DNA of 26,698 bases from Puniceispirillum sp965657105 (GCF_965657105.1 NZ_CBFHNB010000025.1:1-26698), one strand, 5' to 3'; shown: positions 7,948-16,399, counted from the stretch's first letter. The notes: generated by a model from the letters alone, not told the origin. Made by a program: numbers and translations.

Positions 7948-8894
7948 TTATCGCCCATCAGCATATATTTTTGGGCACGATCAGCAATTAAGTCTTTGCT
8001 ACTCATACCAGCCATTGATTTAAGCTGTTTTTCGAACGAATCACCCAATGCCGTAATCGCCATAGCCTGATCACGGTGCGCACCGCCAAGCGGTTCGGTC
8101 ACAACATCATCAACAACACCAAGCTTTTGCATATAATCCGATGTAATACGCAGTGCTTCGGCCGCATCCTTGGCATGCTCGCCACTACGCCACAGGATCG
8201 ACGCACATCCTTCGGGTGAAATCAGGCAATAGATCGCATGTTCAAACATGACAACGCGATTGCCCGCCGCCAATGCAATGGCGCCTCCCGAACCGCCCTC
8301 GCCGATAATCGCCGCCACCATTGGGGTTGGCAGACGCATACAAGCGCGGATCGATGTTGCGATCGCCTCGGCCTGACCCCGTTCTTCGGCACCACGCCCA
8401 GGATAGGCGCCAGCCGTATCAATAAAGCTTAGAACCGGCAAACCAAAGCGGCCAGCAAGTTCCATCAAGCGGGTTGCTTTGCGATATCCTTCGGGGCGCA
8501 CCATACCAAAATTAGATTTGATACGTTCTTCGGTTGTGCTGCCTTTTTCGGTACCCATAACCATTACAGACTGGCCGCGGAAACGCGCCATACCCGCGAT
8601 CACAGCATGATCTTCGGCATAGTTACGGTCACCAGAAAGCGGCGTGAAATCTTCGAATAACTGATCGACAATACCACGCATTTTCGGGCGTTCAGGATGC
8701 CGTGCAACCTGCACCTTGTCCCAGGCACCCAGCTTTTCATATGTCTGCTTGAGTTCACGTTCGATACGGGTCTGTAACTTGCCAATTTCGTCAGCGATAT
8801 TAATGTTGCCATCAGTCGTCATATGGCGGAGCTCTTCAACCTTGCCTTCAAGGCTGGCAATAGGTTTCTCAAAATCAAGAAAATGTCGCATCAT
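7935..8894 (-). CDS. accA: Acetyl-CoA carboxylase carboxyltransferase subunit alpha
   Basis: With AccD, AccA forms the carboxyltransferase that moves CO2 from carboxybiotin to acetyl-CoA, giving malonyl-CoA for fatty-acid synthesis. The length of 319 residues is normal for the family. Diagnostic stretches are FLDFEKPIASLEGKVEELR, GDRNYAEDHAVIAGMARF, GSTTEERIKSNFGMVRPEGY, FIDTAGAYPGRGAEERGQAE, IGEGGSGGAIALA and YCLISPEGCASILWR. Two adjacent ATG codons stand at the start (8894 and 8891); AGGA upstream is three bases from the first and six from the second, so the second may be the one used. It lies 24 bases downstream of xerD and is probably co-transcribed with it. Confidence 0.98.
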   Translation of the reverse strand: MMRHFLDFEKPIASLEGKVEELRHMTTDGNINIADEIGKLQTRIERELKQTYEKLGAWDKVQVARHPERPKMRGIVDQLFEDFTPLSGDRNYAEDHAVIAGMARFRGQSVMVMGTEKGSTTEERIKSNFGMVRPEGYRKATRLMELAGRFGLPVLSFIDTAGAYPGRGAEERGQAEAIATSIRACMRLPTPMVAAIIGEGGSGGAIALAAGNRVVMFEHAIYCLISPEGCASILWRSGEHAKDAAEALRITSDYMQKLGVVDDVVTEPLGGAHRDQAMAITALGDSFEKQLKSMAGMSSKDLIADRAQKYMLMGDKGLA

Positions 8895-8918
8895 GAATCC
8901 TATAAAGTGTAATTAATA

Positions 8919-9857
8919 TTAACTATCTTGCGTCTTTGTGGCAAGGGGATGTGCGCTAGCCACCAGACCAGCAAGCCGGTCGGGGCGTGTCGCCGTATAA
9001 ATCTGTGTGGTTGTAATGTCAGCATGACCAAGTAGCGTTTGCAGACTTCGTAAATCAGCACCTCGATTGAGCATATGTGTTGCAAAAGAATGACGCAGCA
9101 CATGCGGACTAACCCGATCAGGGTTGATTCCGGCAGCCAGTGCCACTGTTTTCAACAAGCTGGCAAATTGATGACGCGTCATTGGCCCATCCCCCATGGG
9201 AAACAGATAATCAGACATCAGTGCTGCCGCATTGCGATCGCGTATCTCGATCCAATATTGTACCGCGGCTTTGGCCGCATCCCCTAGCGGCACCACACGT
9301 TCACGGCCACCTTTGCCGGTCACCAGCAGGCTTTCAGGATTCCGCCGAAACTGGGCAACCTGAAGCTTGACAACTTCGCTGACCCGCAGGCCAGTGGCGT
9401 AAAATATTTCCAAAATAGCCCGCGCCCGTACCGCCGCCCATTCAGGTTCAAGGGCGTTGGCCGCTTTCAATAAGGCAATCACCTCGTTCTCAGTCAGGCT
9501 TTTGGGCGCTGGTGCTGGCACTGACGGGCTGTCGATCCAGCGCATAGGATTATCGGTGCGGATATTATCTTCGACCAGCCAGCCCATGAATTGCCGCAAG
9601 GCGCTAAGCCGCCGGGCAACCGAACGTGCCGTCAAACGACGCAGATGCCAAGCGTGAATAGCCTGTCGCAAATCATCAACGGTTGCATTATGTAATGTTT
9701 TATCAATTCCGTGCATAATGGTCGCGGCATCATTCAAATCACGCCGATAGGCCGCCAGCGTATTCGCCGCCGACGCGCGGTCAGCCGATAGGGCCTGCAA
9801 AAATCCCTCGATATGAATATTATCTTCAGGATTGATTAATGCGGTTTTACCCAACAT
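8919..9857 (-). CDS. xerD: Site-specific tyrosine recombinase XerD
   Basis: XerD works with XerC and FtsK at the dif site to resolve chromosome dimers. Counting from the ATG at 9857 (312 residues), the catalytic set is complete: Arg158 (ATGLRVSE), Lys182 (GKGGRER), His252 and Arg255 (HVLRHSFATH), His278 (LLGHADITTT) and Tyr287 (QIYT). The N-terminal SAM-like DNA-binding domain contains NTLAAYRRDL. I chose 9857 because GGGGGTG lies just upstream; a GTG at 9893 would add twelve residues but has a badly placed ribosome site. The length, the complete catalytic set and the setting beside accA favour chromosomal XerD over a mobile-element integrase. XerC is the alternative. Confidence 0.93.
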   Translation of the reverse strand: MLGKTALINPEDNIHIEGFLQALSADRASAANTLAAYRRDLNDAATIMHGIDKTLHNATVDDLRQAIHAWHLRRLTARSVARRLSALRQFMGWLVEDNIRTDNPMRWIDSPSVPAPAPKSLTENEVIALLKAANALEPEWAAVRARAILEIFYATGLRVSEVVKLQVAQFRRNPESLLVTGKGGRERVVPLGDAAKAAVQYWIEIRDRNAAALMSDYLFPMGDGPMTRHQFASLLKTVALAAGINPDRVSPHVLRHSFATHMLNRGADLRSLQTLLGHADITTTQIYTATRPDRLAGLVASAHPLATKTQDS

Positions 9858-9915
9858 GTCACCCCCGCTTTTGATCCGGATGTCATGCTTCACACCCTAT
9901 GGTCTGGCTGATTGA

Positions 9916-12063
9916 TCAACCTGCATCTGCATCCTGTTCATTAGCCACAAATTGCGCCATCAGATGCGCCCTAGCGATTTCACGCATCAGGCTCATCGCG
10001 ACTTTATCCTGTCCAACATCGCGTAGATACTGGATAACAAGACCAGCATCAACTGGGTCGATATTGGTGAAGTCTGTCGATTGTAGTAACCAGCTTGCCA
10101 GCAGGATAGTTTCGGCAACCCGTTTCTTTGCGGCCGCCTCGCCACAGGCGCGCAATAGAATAGGTGATAATTTTTCACGGCTATAAGCTGTATGCGTTCC
10201 GCTTTGAAGCAGGTCAAACCAGGATATATCAGGAGCATCGATACCCGCAGCGTGCAAAAGCGGTTGCAGATGCCATATATCAAGCGTCTGCATCAAATCA
10301 GCATCCCATACGTCACCTGCATTCAATGTCAGCAAGGTGCGAATATGATCGGCGATCGGGTTGCTAGCCTCGAGTATCGCAGGCACCGTCCCCGGATCAG
10401 CCAAGGCCAGCAGAACATCGATATCAGCCAGCACGGCCTCATCAGGCATGGTCACGGTTGGCACAGTAATAGCCACATTATCAGTCATACTTGCATTATC
10501 ATTCGCATTGTCATTTGCCCCGGGCGATGTCAGCGTTGCATTATTGTCCAAAACCACATCGACAAGTGCCGTAGCGCTCGTTTGAGATTGCATAACCTCA
10601 AGCGCATTGATGGACAGCTCGGCATAAAGCGGCAACATCAGACTGCCATTGCCGGCCGCTATCTCGCGTTTCATCGCCGCCACGATCAAACCAAAAACCG
10701 CATTGCTTTCATCAACATCAAGCGCGCGCCATGCCATGGCCGAGGTCAGCGCGCTAACCTCGCTATCAAGACGGGCAATTGCTGATTGCGGGTTATCTTC
10801 ACTAGCACCAGCACTGCGCCATAATTTGCCCGCTTCGCGCGGCGACACAAGACCACGTTGCAACCCATCATAGGTCGAAACCATTCGCGCATCATCGCTT
10901 AGATAACGAAGCGTGGTGATCGTCTGTGCCATTTGCGGCGGCATGATGGCGATCCCTTCAATCGGAATCGGACGATGCAGGGCTTCCATCAGAACAATAT
11001 GAATTGTTTCCAGCGTTGTTGGGTCGATATCTTCAAACACAGTGCCGGTAAATAACTCGTCAACCAGCCCCATAAAGGTCGGATCACCCATGCCAGTCGC
11101 CGCCAGCACATCAGCAGCAAACCGCGCTGAACTCATATCACCCTGAACCGCATCACAGATAACTTTCGCCTGATGCCAGAACGGATCCAGCGTCATAGCA
11201 ATCTGCGCCGCTACTGTGGCACAGGCAATGTCATCACGCCGGCTCATAAGATGATGTTCGACAAGCCAGCGTTTCCAGCTTGCCCATTTTTCATTATCAG
11301 GCAATTGTTCGACAAGCACCGCTAGATCGTCTGAACGGCCAGCGCGTGCCAGCCATGCCAAACGCGCGCGCACCAGATCGCCAGCGATCATATTTGCGCC
11401 CATTGGCGGCACAGATTGTCGAGCCACAACATCATAGGCCAAAGCCGATAAGCTTGGTGACTGGTTGGCGACGGCGCCATTTTCAAGCAGAAAAGCCGCA
11501 TTCTTGGCCGGCGTTCCGCGCCAGATCAGACTATCGAGAGTGCTATTCTGGGGGGCTGAATCACTGACACCAATCGCAGCCAGCCCAATATCGGAAATCT
11601 TACGCCGACCAAGCTTGGCACTGCCATAGGCGGCACTGGTGCTTTCCAACGTCTGAATTTCGGCCAACGTCTGAATTTCGGCATCAAGCGGGGCATCTTT
11701 TGTGGAGTCGGCTGTGGTATCTTGCGTCACCATGACATCCATTTGCGTGTCCAGTTGCGCGGTCACGGGGCTCGAGATTTTCCGGCTATCAGCATCAGCA
11801 GCTAATGACGGCACAAGCGCGACACCCGTATCAGCATCATCGGATAATGTTTGTGACGGGTCATAAATAATGACCTCGCTTTGATTGTCGCCAGCCAGCA
11901 CCGATGCGGTGCCAAGCGAAATCAAATCCAGCGGCTTGGGTGAACCGGCGCTGTTATTATCCTGCGCCAAAGTCTGAAGTGACGCCAACGACATCATCGA
12001 TAAAGTCAGCGCAACCAATACCCCTATCGTAACGACAGGCTGACTATTTCGGAAGATTTTCAT
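9916..12063 (-). CDS. Large exported protein of unknown function
   Basis: I do not recognise a named family for this 715-residue protein. The ATG at 12063 is preceded by AAGG nine bases upstream and gives a clean signal peptide (short basic start, hydrophobic VVTIGVLVALTLSMMSLASL, cleavage near TLAQD). Residues about 30-160 are rich in Ser, Thr, Asp and Ala and look disordered; they contain a perfect duplicated AEIQTL unit. The central and C-terminal parts are mostly helical, with paired-helix character like TPR or Sel1-type arrays but no clear consensus (for example RARLAWLARAGRSDDLAVLV). A second Asp/Asn-rich linker lies near 510-530. The first codons overlap the end of a 45-residue membrane protein gene, so the two are probably made together. 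xerD and accA follow. A periplasmic scaffold role is conceivable but unsupported. An upstream start at 12123 was rejected because it spoils the signal peptide. Confidence 0.85.
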   Translation of the reverse strand: MKIFRNSQPVVTIGVLVALTLSMMSLASLQTLAQDNNSAGSPKPLDLISLGTASVLAGDNQSEVIIYDPSQTLSDDADTGVALVPSLAADADSRKISSPVTAQLDTQMDVMVTQDTTADSTKDAPLDAEIQTLAEIQTLESTSAAYGSAKLGRRKISDIGLAAIGVSDSAPQNSTLDSLIWRGTPAKNAAFLLENGAVANQSPSLSALAYDVVARQSVPPMGANMIAGDLVRARLAWLARAGRSDDLAVLVEQLPDNEKWASWKRWLVEHHLMSRRDDIACATVAAQIAMTLDPFWHQAKVICDAVQGDMSSARFAADVLAATGMGDPTFMGLVDELFTGTVFEDIDPTTLETIHIVLMEALHRPIPIEGIAIMPPQMAQTITTLRYLSDDARMVSTYDGLQRGLVSPREAGKLWRSAGASEDNPQSAIARLDSEVSALTSAMAWRALDVDESNAVFGLIVAAMKREIAAGNGSLMLPLYAELSINALEVMQSQTSATALVDVVLDNNATLTSPGANDNANDNASMTDNVAITVPTVTMPDEAVLADIDVLLALADPGTVPAILEASNPIADHIRTLLTLNAGDVWDADLMQTLDIWHLQPLLHAAGIDAPDISWFDLLQSGTHTAYSREKLSPILLRACGEAAAKKRVAETILLASWLLQSTDFTNIDPVDAGLVIQYLRDVGQDKVAMSLMREIARAHLMAQFVANEQDADAG
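10493..10516 (-). repeat. Two-copy 12-bp tandem repeat in the large exported protein gene
   Basis: Units GCATTATCATTC and GCATTGTCATTT (plus-strand reading) differ at two positions. They encode the duplicated Asn-Asp-Asn-Ala segment of the second disordered linker. Confidence 0.75.
11646..11681 (-). repeat. Perfect two-copy 18-bp tandem repeat in the large exported protein gene
   Basis: CCAACGTCTGAATTTCGG occurs at 11646-11663 and again without change at 11664-11681. It encodes the doubled AEIQTL unit near residues 128-139. Identity at every base suggests a recent duplication. Confidence 0.95.
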
Positions 12064-12181
12064 TCGGAATAACCTTATTAACAACAACTGTAGGTGCCGG
12101 AATCTGCCACCCTGACAGGGCAATCAATCCAGCTGACGCCAGTCCGATGAAGAAAATCAAAAAAATTACAATTCGTATCAT
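12044..12181 (-). CDS. Small single-span membrane protein of unknown function (45 residues)
   Basis: The ATG at 12181 has an excellent ribosome site (GGAG, five bases upstream). The protein begins MIRIVIFLIFFIGLASAGLI, one hydrophobic segment with a single positive charge before it, followed by a short polar tail with IPAPTVVVNKVIPN. This suggests a bitopic inner-membrane protein with its tail in the periplasm, or an uncleaved signal anchor. Its last 20 bases overlap the start of the 715-residue exported protein gene in another frame, which argues for translational coupling and a shared role. I do not recognise a family. The longer reading from 12229 lacks a ribosome site. Confidence 0.75.
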   Translation of the reverse strand: MIRIVIFLIFFIGLASAGLIALSGWQIPAPTVVVNKVIPNENLPK

Positions 12182-12319
12182 ATTATCTCCAACCGCATAG
12201 GTTAAGACTGTCTGCTCACTGTCCCGCAACCCAATATCATATAATCTGATATCCAGTAATAAGGTATCTATTGCCAGATTATGTCGTTAATAGGGCAAAT
12301 TTTCTACACTATTGTACTT

Positions 12320-12348
12320 TTGACCTGCATATACAGCAAAACTATGTC
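12320..12348 (+). promoter_or_regulatory. Candidate promoter for aroK-aroB
   Basis: TTGACC (12320-12325), 17 bases, then TATGTC (12343-12348). Transcription would start near 12355, which rules out the most upstream possible aroK start (12281) and suits the ATG at 12431. The -10 hexamer is the same as the one proposed for secA. Confidence 0.5.
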
Positions 12349-12430
12349 ATTAAAAGCCAATGATAAAGCTGGTGCTATCGCTATGCTTGGCCTATTCCCC
12401 TCGACCAGAACTGGGCGTATAATAAAGACT

Positions 12431-13081
12431 ATGGAACAAAAAATGCAAAAGCCGCAGGGCATGGCAGGATCGTTGACGCAAAGCTATAACGCCCCCCCAA
12501 TCACACGGCCTATCGCTTTGGTCGGTTTGATGGGATGTGGTAAGTCAATGGTTGGGCGCAATCTGGCCGCCATGTTCCAGATACCTTTTGCCGATAGCGA
12601 TACCGCCATCGAACGTGCGGCCGGTGTGACCGTTGCCGATATTTTTGATCTTGCAGGCGAGGCCAAATTCCGGGAGATGGAATATCGTGAAATCGAAATT
12701 TTGCTAGGCGGCACCCCCGCCGTCATCGCCACTGGTGGCGGTGCCTTTTGCCAGTCAGATACAGCGTCTTTATTGCGTGATAAAGCGCTGGTTGTTTGGT
12801 TGAAAGCCAAACCCGAAACATTGCTGTCCCGGATCGGCAATATAGATAGCCGCCCGCTTTTGCATAGCAAACATAACCAGAAGCAAGGCAGTGAAACACC
12901 CATTGAAATTCTGACCCGCCTGAATGAGGTCAGGACCCCTTTTTACGAGCAGGCACATCTGCAAGTGAACACTGACGGCCTGAGCAAACGGCAAGCTGCT
13001 TTAAAAGTCATGAATGCCATTACCGACAAGCTGGCCATCATAAATACGTCAACCATCTCAAACACACCTAAGGGCACATAG
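12431..13081 (+). CDS. aroK: Shikimate kinase AroK
   Basis: AroK phosphorylates shikimate at the 3-hydroxyl with ATP in the cytosolic chorismate pathway. With the ATG at 12431 it has 216 residues. Walker A is GLMGCGKS (32-39), the shikimate-binding Asp pair is at 55 and 57 (ADSD), the GGGA loop is at 102-105, and the lid carries Arg141 in RPLL. The frame stays open back to 12281, but a promoter at 12320-12348 and the family's usual short N-terminus favour 12431. No strong ribosome site precedes any candidate, so 12383 or 12461 remain possible. aroB follows after seven bases, the usual aroK-aroB operon. Confidence 0.93.
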   Translation: MEQKMQKPQGMAGSLTQSYNAPPITRPIALVGLMGCGKSMVGRNLAAMFQIPFADSDTAIERAAGVTVADIFDLAGEAKFREMEYREIEILLGGTPAVIATGGGAFCQSDTASLLRDKALVVWLKAKPETLLSRIGNIDSRPLLHSKHNQKQGSETPIEILTRLNEVRTPFYEQAHLQVNTDGLSKRQAALKVMNAITDKLAIINTSTISNTPKGT

Positions 13082-13088
13082 GGTCGAT

Positions 13089-14204
13089 ATGCAGACTATC
13101 TCACAGCTTACAGTTGGCCTTGGTGACCGCGCTTATGACATCACCATCGGGCCTGGTCTGCTGGAACAGGCAGGCGATATTCTCGGCCCGATAGCCGCCG
13201 ACCGGCATATTATCATTATCAGCGATGAACATGTCGCCGCTTTGCACCTTGCTTCGCTTCAGACCAGCCTGAGCAAAACTGCGCGCAAGATCGACGCTTT
13301 GACTGTGCCCGCAGGCGAAGCCAGTAAATCGATGCCTGTTCTAGCGCGGCTACTGGATGATATTCTGGCACTTGGCGTTGAACGGTCGATTCTTATCATC
13401 GCGTTCGGCGGCGGTGTTATTGGGGATCTGGTAGGCTTTGCGGCGGCGAGCCTTTTGCGCGGTGTTGATTTTGTGCAGATACCCACATCGCTATTAGCAC
13501 AGGTCGATAGCTCGGTTGGGGGCAAAACCGGCGTCAATGCGGCCAAAGGCAAAAATTTGATCGGTGCCTTTTATCAACCCAAAGCCGTGCTTGCCGATAC
13601 GGCACTTCTGGCCAGCTTGCCAGCACGCGAATTACGCGCCGGTTTTGCCGAAGTGATTAAATATGGATTGCTTGGCGATCGTGACTTTTTCGAATGGCTG
13701 GAGGCCAATGGCAACAATGTGCTGGCGCTAGATGATGCGGCAATTGCGCATGCTGTCTATACGTCTTGTGCCGCCAAAGCGCGCATTGTCGAGGCCGATG
13801 AACGCGAAGCTGGTCAGCGCGCCTTGCTCAATCTTGGTCATACCTTTGCTCATGCCTTTGAGGCCGAAGCCCAATATGATGGCCGTCTGCTGCATGGCGA
13901 AGCTGTTGCCGCCGGTATGGGGCTTGCTTTTGACCTATCAGTTGCGCTTAATATTTGTAATGGACAGGATGCTGGCCGTTGCAAAGCCTTGCTAGAAGCA
14001 AGTGGATTGCCAAGCGGATTATCAAATCTACCAGCCGGACTTGCATCAGCAGACACCCTGCTTGGTCATATGAAACATGATAAAAAGGTCAAAGATGGCA
14101 CTATGCATTTTGTTCTTGTAAGATCGATTGGCGATGCTTTTGTTAGTGCTGATGTATCGCCTGAAACCGTTCTGGCCTTATTGGAGTTAGCCCCCTTGCG
14201 ATGA
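13089..14204 (+). CDS. aroB: 3-dehydroquinate synthase AroB
   Basis: AroB converts DAHP to 3-dehydroquinate using NAD and a divalent metal, the second step of the shikimate pathway. At 371 residues it has the normal length. The nucleotide-binding region is FGGGVIGDLVGFAAAS (about 107-121), followed by IPTSLLAQVDSSVGGKTGVN (131-150). Metal ligands are expected in AGFAEVIKYGL, LNLGHTFAHAFE and LHGEAVAAGM. AGGG precedes the ATG at 13089. The TGA overlaps the ATG of the next gene as ATGA, indicating coupling. Together with aroK it supplies two steps of aromatic amino-acid synthesis. Confidence 0.98.
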   Translation: MQTISQLTVGLGDRAYDITIGPGLLEQAGDILGPIAADRHIIIISDEHVAALHLASLQTSLSKTARKIDALTVPAGEASKSMPVLARLLDDILALGVERSILIIAFGGGVIGDLVGFAAASLLRGVDFVQIPTSLLAQVDSSVGGKTGVNAAKGKNLIGAFYQPKAVLADTALLASLPARELRAGFAEVIKYGLLGDRDFFEWLEANGNNVLALDDAAIAHAVYTSCAAKARIVEADEREAGQRALLNLGHTFAHAFEAEAQYDGRLLHGEAVAAGMGLAFDLSVALNICNGQDAGRCKALLEASGLPSGLSNLPAGLASADTLLGHMKHDKKVKDGTMHFVLVRSIGDAFVSADVSPETVLALLELAPLR

Positions 14205-14230
14205 GCGATAGTGTGATGAGCGATAGTTTA
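14201..14230 (+). repeat. Two-copy 15-bp tandem repeat duplicating a start codon
   Basis: ATGAGCGATAGTGTG (14201-14215) is followed by ATGAGCGATAGTTTA (14216-14230). They differ at two positions, both in the last three bases of the unit, and encode MSDSV-MSDSL. Confidence 0.9.
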
Positions 14231-15478
14231 TGGACTATCTCGGCCTTGATTATAATTCTGATTCTGGCGTCGGCATTCTTTTCCAGTGCCGAAACCGCCT
14301 TGACCGCCGCCTCGGATGCGCGGATGCGCCAGCTGGCGACCAAAGGGAATAAGAATGCAAAAATTGTTGAAGCTTTGCGGGCAGATCGCGAAGGTCTGAT
14401 TGGGGCGATCCTGATTGGTAATAATGCGGTCAACGTGCTGGCATCGGCGATTGCCACATCCCTTTTCATCACCCTTTTTGGTGAGGCTGGCCTGCTATGG
14501 GCAACAATAACCATGACTGTGCTGTTGGTTGTGTTTGCCGAAGTGATGCCAAAGACATATGCCCTGACCTATGCTGATCGTTATGCGCTGACCATCGCAC
14601 CGGTGATCCGCATTGTGGTGCTGGCACTAAGCCCGTTGGCGCTTGCCATTCGCTGGCTTGCGTCAATAACAATCCGCGCCAATTCGGATGAGGATACAGA
14701 TCGTGAAGAGGAATTAAGAGGACTGATCGAACTGCATGGTGCTGATGGTGACGATGATGATCGCGAAACCCAGGCGATGCTGTCGTCAATCCTTGATCTG
14801 AATGAGTTAACCGTCGAACAGATCATGACGCACCGTGGCAGTGTCAGCATGATCAATGCCGAAGATGATCTTGATGATATTTTGCGCCGGGTTCTGGAAT
14901 CACCACATACACGCCATCCGGTCTTTGCTGGCACATCTGACAATATTATCGGCGTTCTGCATGTAAAGGACCTGCTACGCTCAATCGGTCATCTTGGCGA
15001 AAATGTAAGTGAAAACGGCAATGGCAACAAATTTGTTCAGGATATTGCCAGCCCAGCCTATTTCATTCCCGAAACAACCTTGCTGTTTGATCAGTTACAA
15101 TCATTCCGGAGCCGGCGCGAACATTTTGCCGTTGTGGTTGACGAATATGGCGATTTCCGTGGCATTGTCACATTGGAAGATATTCTCGAAGAAATCGTTG
15201 GTGACATTGATGACGAGCATGATATCGATTTGCCTGGCCTGACCCCACAGGCGGATGGATCATGGCTGGTCGATGGCAGTGTGACAATCCGCGATCTGAA
15301 CCGTGCGCTTGGCTGGCAATTGCCAGATGAGGACGCTTCGACATTAGCTGGACTTGTGCTGTTTGAAAGCCGCACAATCCCGATGCCTGGTCAGGAATTC
15401 CGGTTTCACAATATCCGTTTCCGTGTGGTCAAGCGAGATGGCAACCGGATCACAAGTCTGCGGCTATGGTCACATTAA
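14201..15478 (+). CDS. CNNM/CorC (HlyC-type) membrane transporter-like protein with CBS pair
   Basis: This 425-residue inner-membrane protein has an N-terminal CNNM (DUF21) domain with about four hydrophobic segments, including ALIIILILASAFFSSAETAL and LWATITMTVLLVVFAEVMPK. A CBS pair follows: TVEQIMTHR...HVKDLL, then YFIPETTLLFDQL...VVDEYGDFRGIVTLEDILEE. The C-terminal CorC/HlyC domain contains GSWLVDGSVTIRDLNRALGW. Relatives take part in Mg2+ or Co2+ homeostasis; the older hemolysin name is not functionally meaningful. The first ATG overlaps the aroB stop codon, and a second in-frame ATG at 14216 lies in a 15-base duplication, so either may be used. Its place after aroB is common in alphaproteobacteria. 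Confidence 0.92.
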   Translation: MSDSVMSDSLWTISALIIILILASAFFSSAETALTAASDARMRQLATKGNKNAKIVEALRADREGLIGAILIGNNAVNVLASAIATSLFITLFGEAGLLWATITMTVLLVVFAEVMPKTYALTYADRYALTIAPVIRIVVLALSPLALAIRWLASITIRANSDEDTDREEELRGLIELHGADGDDDDRETQAMLSSILDLNELTVEQIMTHRGSVSMINAEDDLDDILRRVLESPHTRHPVFAGTSDNIIGVLHVKDLLRSIGHLGENVSENGNGNKFVQDIASPAYFIPETTLLFDQLQSFRSRREHFAVVVDEYGDFRGIVTLEDILEEIVGDIDDEHDIDLPGLTPQADGSWLVDGSVTIRDLNRALGWQLPDEDASTLAGLVLFESRTIPMPGQEFRFHNIRFRVVKRDGNRITSLRLWSH

Positions 15479-15500
15479 ACAGATATAGATAGGGTAGGGC

Positions 15501-16064
15501 ATGACATCAATTTATGACAGCAATCGCCCCACAAGCCTAAGCGCACCTGTTGCGCGCGAAAAACGGCATCAGCGCAAGATCACCGTAAACGGGTTTTTAC
15601 GTGCCGACGGGCTATATGATATCGAAGCCGAACTGACCGATCATAAGACCTATTCTTTCCCAAGTGATTTTCGCGGCGAGGTAACGCCTGAGCAGCCTGT
15701 GCATCACATGCATGTTCGCATCACTATCAATAATGATCTGGTCATTCAAACAGCCGAAGCGGTGACGCTGGCAGGCCCATATGAAATTTGTCCGGTAGCA
15801 AATGATGTGTTTGCCGATCTGGCGGGTTTACAGATCGGTCCCGGATGGCGGCGCCGAATGATGGCCGCCATCGGAGGTCGGCATGGCTGTACGCATATCA
15901 CCGAACTTATGGGGCCCGTAGCAACAATCGCCTTTCAAACCCGCTATGGCGAAGAAGCCCGTCAGCGTCGTGAAACCGGACAGCTTAGTGACAAAGACAC
16001 ACAACGCGCTAATGCGGCTTTACGTAATAGCTGTGTTGGCTATGCCGATGATCCAGCGTCATAA
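15501..16064 (+). CDS. DUF2889 family protein
   Basis: This 187-residue protein matches the pattern I associate with DUF2889: NGFLRADGLYDIEAELTDHK near the N-terminus, then HHMHVRITINNDLVI, TLAGPYEICP, IGPGWRRRMMAAIGG and the Cys-His-containing GCTHITELMGP followed by TIAFQTRYGEEA. No function is established for the family. There is no signal peptide or membrane segment, so it should be cytosolic. The ATG at 15501 follows AGGGTAGGGC. It lies 22 bases after the CNNM gene and is probably its co-transcribed partner. It converges on bolA with an 11-base gap and no visible terminator. Confidence 0.85.
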   Translation: MTSIYDSNRPTSLSAPVAREKRHQRKITVNGFLRADGLYDIEAELTDHKTYSFPSDFRGEVTPEQPVHHMHVRITINNDLVIQTAEAVTLAGPYEICPVANDVFADLAGLQIGPGWRRRMMAAIGGRHGCTHITELMGPVATIAFQTRYGEEARQRRETGQLSDKDTQRANAALRNSCVGYADDPAS

Positions 16065-16075
16065 AGCGGGCGCGG

Positions 16076-16336
16076 CTAGCTAGCTGACAGATGCATTTCC
16101 AGCGCGTGAATCCCGTTTGCCAGCTCATCGGCAAGCAGACTGTTAACCATTCGATGCTGCTGCACACGATTTTTGCCAGCAAATTGCGGTGACGTTATGG
16201 TCACTTTGAAATGCGTTTCACCTCCTTCGCGCCAGCCACCATGCCCCGCATGTTCATGACTGACGTCTAAAACTTCGATAAAATCAGCCTGCAAAGCAGT
16301 TTTCAATTTGGCAGCTATGGCATCGGCTTTGGTCAT
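16076..16336 (-). CDS. BolA family protein
   Basis: BolA proteins pair with monothiol glutaredoxins through a shared [2Fe-2S] cluster and take part in iron sensing or iron-sulfur trafficking; some also act in stress and shape control. The protein has 86 residues, ending in the classic core HFKVTITSPQFAGK, VQQHRMVNSLLADEL and GIHALEMHL. A His-rich loop (SHEHAGHGGWREGGETHF) lies ahead of it. GGAG stands seven bases before the ATG at 16336. It diverges from the J-domain gene, an order often seen in alphaproteobacteria. The paralogue (BolA or IbaG type) is not decided; the SHEHAGH loop resembles BolA1-type proteins. Confidence 0.92.
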   Translation of the reverse strand: MTKADAIAAKLKTALQADFIEVLDVSHEHAGHGGWREGGETHFKVTITSPQFAGKNRVQQHRMVNSLLADELANGIHALEMHLSAS

Positions 16337-16361
16337 GTGCTATCTCCAATGGGGGGATGTC

Positions 16362-16389
16362 TTGATTGGCGTTTTTGTTGGTTTATACT
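16362..16389 (+). promoter_or_regulatory. Candidate promoter giving a near-leaderless dnaJ-like mRNA
   Basis: TTGATT (16362-16367), 16 bases, then TATACT (16384-16389). Transcription would begin about seven bases downstream, near 16396, only a few bases before the ATG at 16400, which has no good Shine-Dalgarno sequence. Confidence 0.45.
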
Positions 16390-16399
16390 GGATACTATT

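Noticed and set aside
8919..9893. Mobile-element integrase reading of the tyrosine recombinase
   Set aside because: Length, catalytic spacing and the accA neighbour fit chromosomal XerD; there are no attachment-site repeats or phage genes.
10192..10785. 197-codon plus-strand open frame within the large exported protein gene
   Set aside because: The opposite frame has a signal peptide, a ribosome site and coupling to its neighbour; this one has none of these.
12234..12252. Inverted repeat ATATCA-N7-TGATAT in the aroK / small protein gap
   Set aside because: Short, A/T-rich and without a clear promoter or regulator beside it, so chance is a sufficient explanation.
12281..12430. Fifty-residue N-terminal extension of AroK with a hydrophobic start
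   Set aside because: A candidate promoter lies inside it, no ribosome site precedes it, and shikimate kinases do not normally carry a membrane segment.
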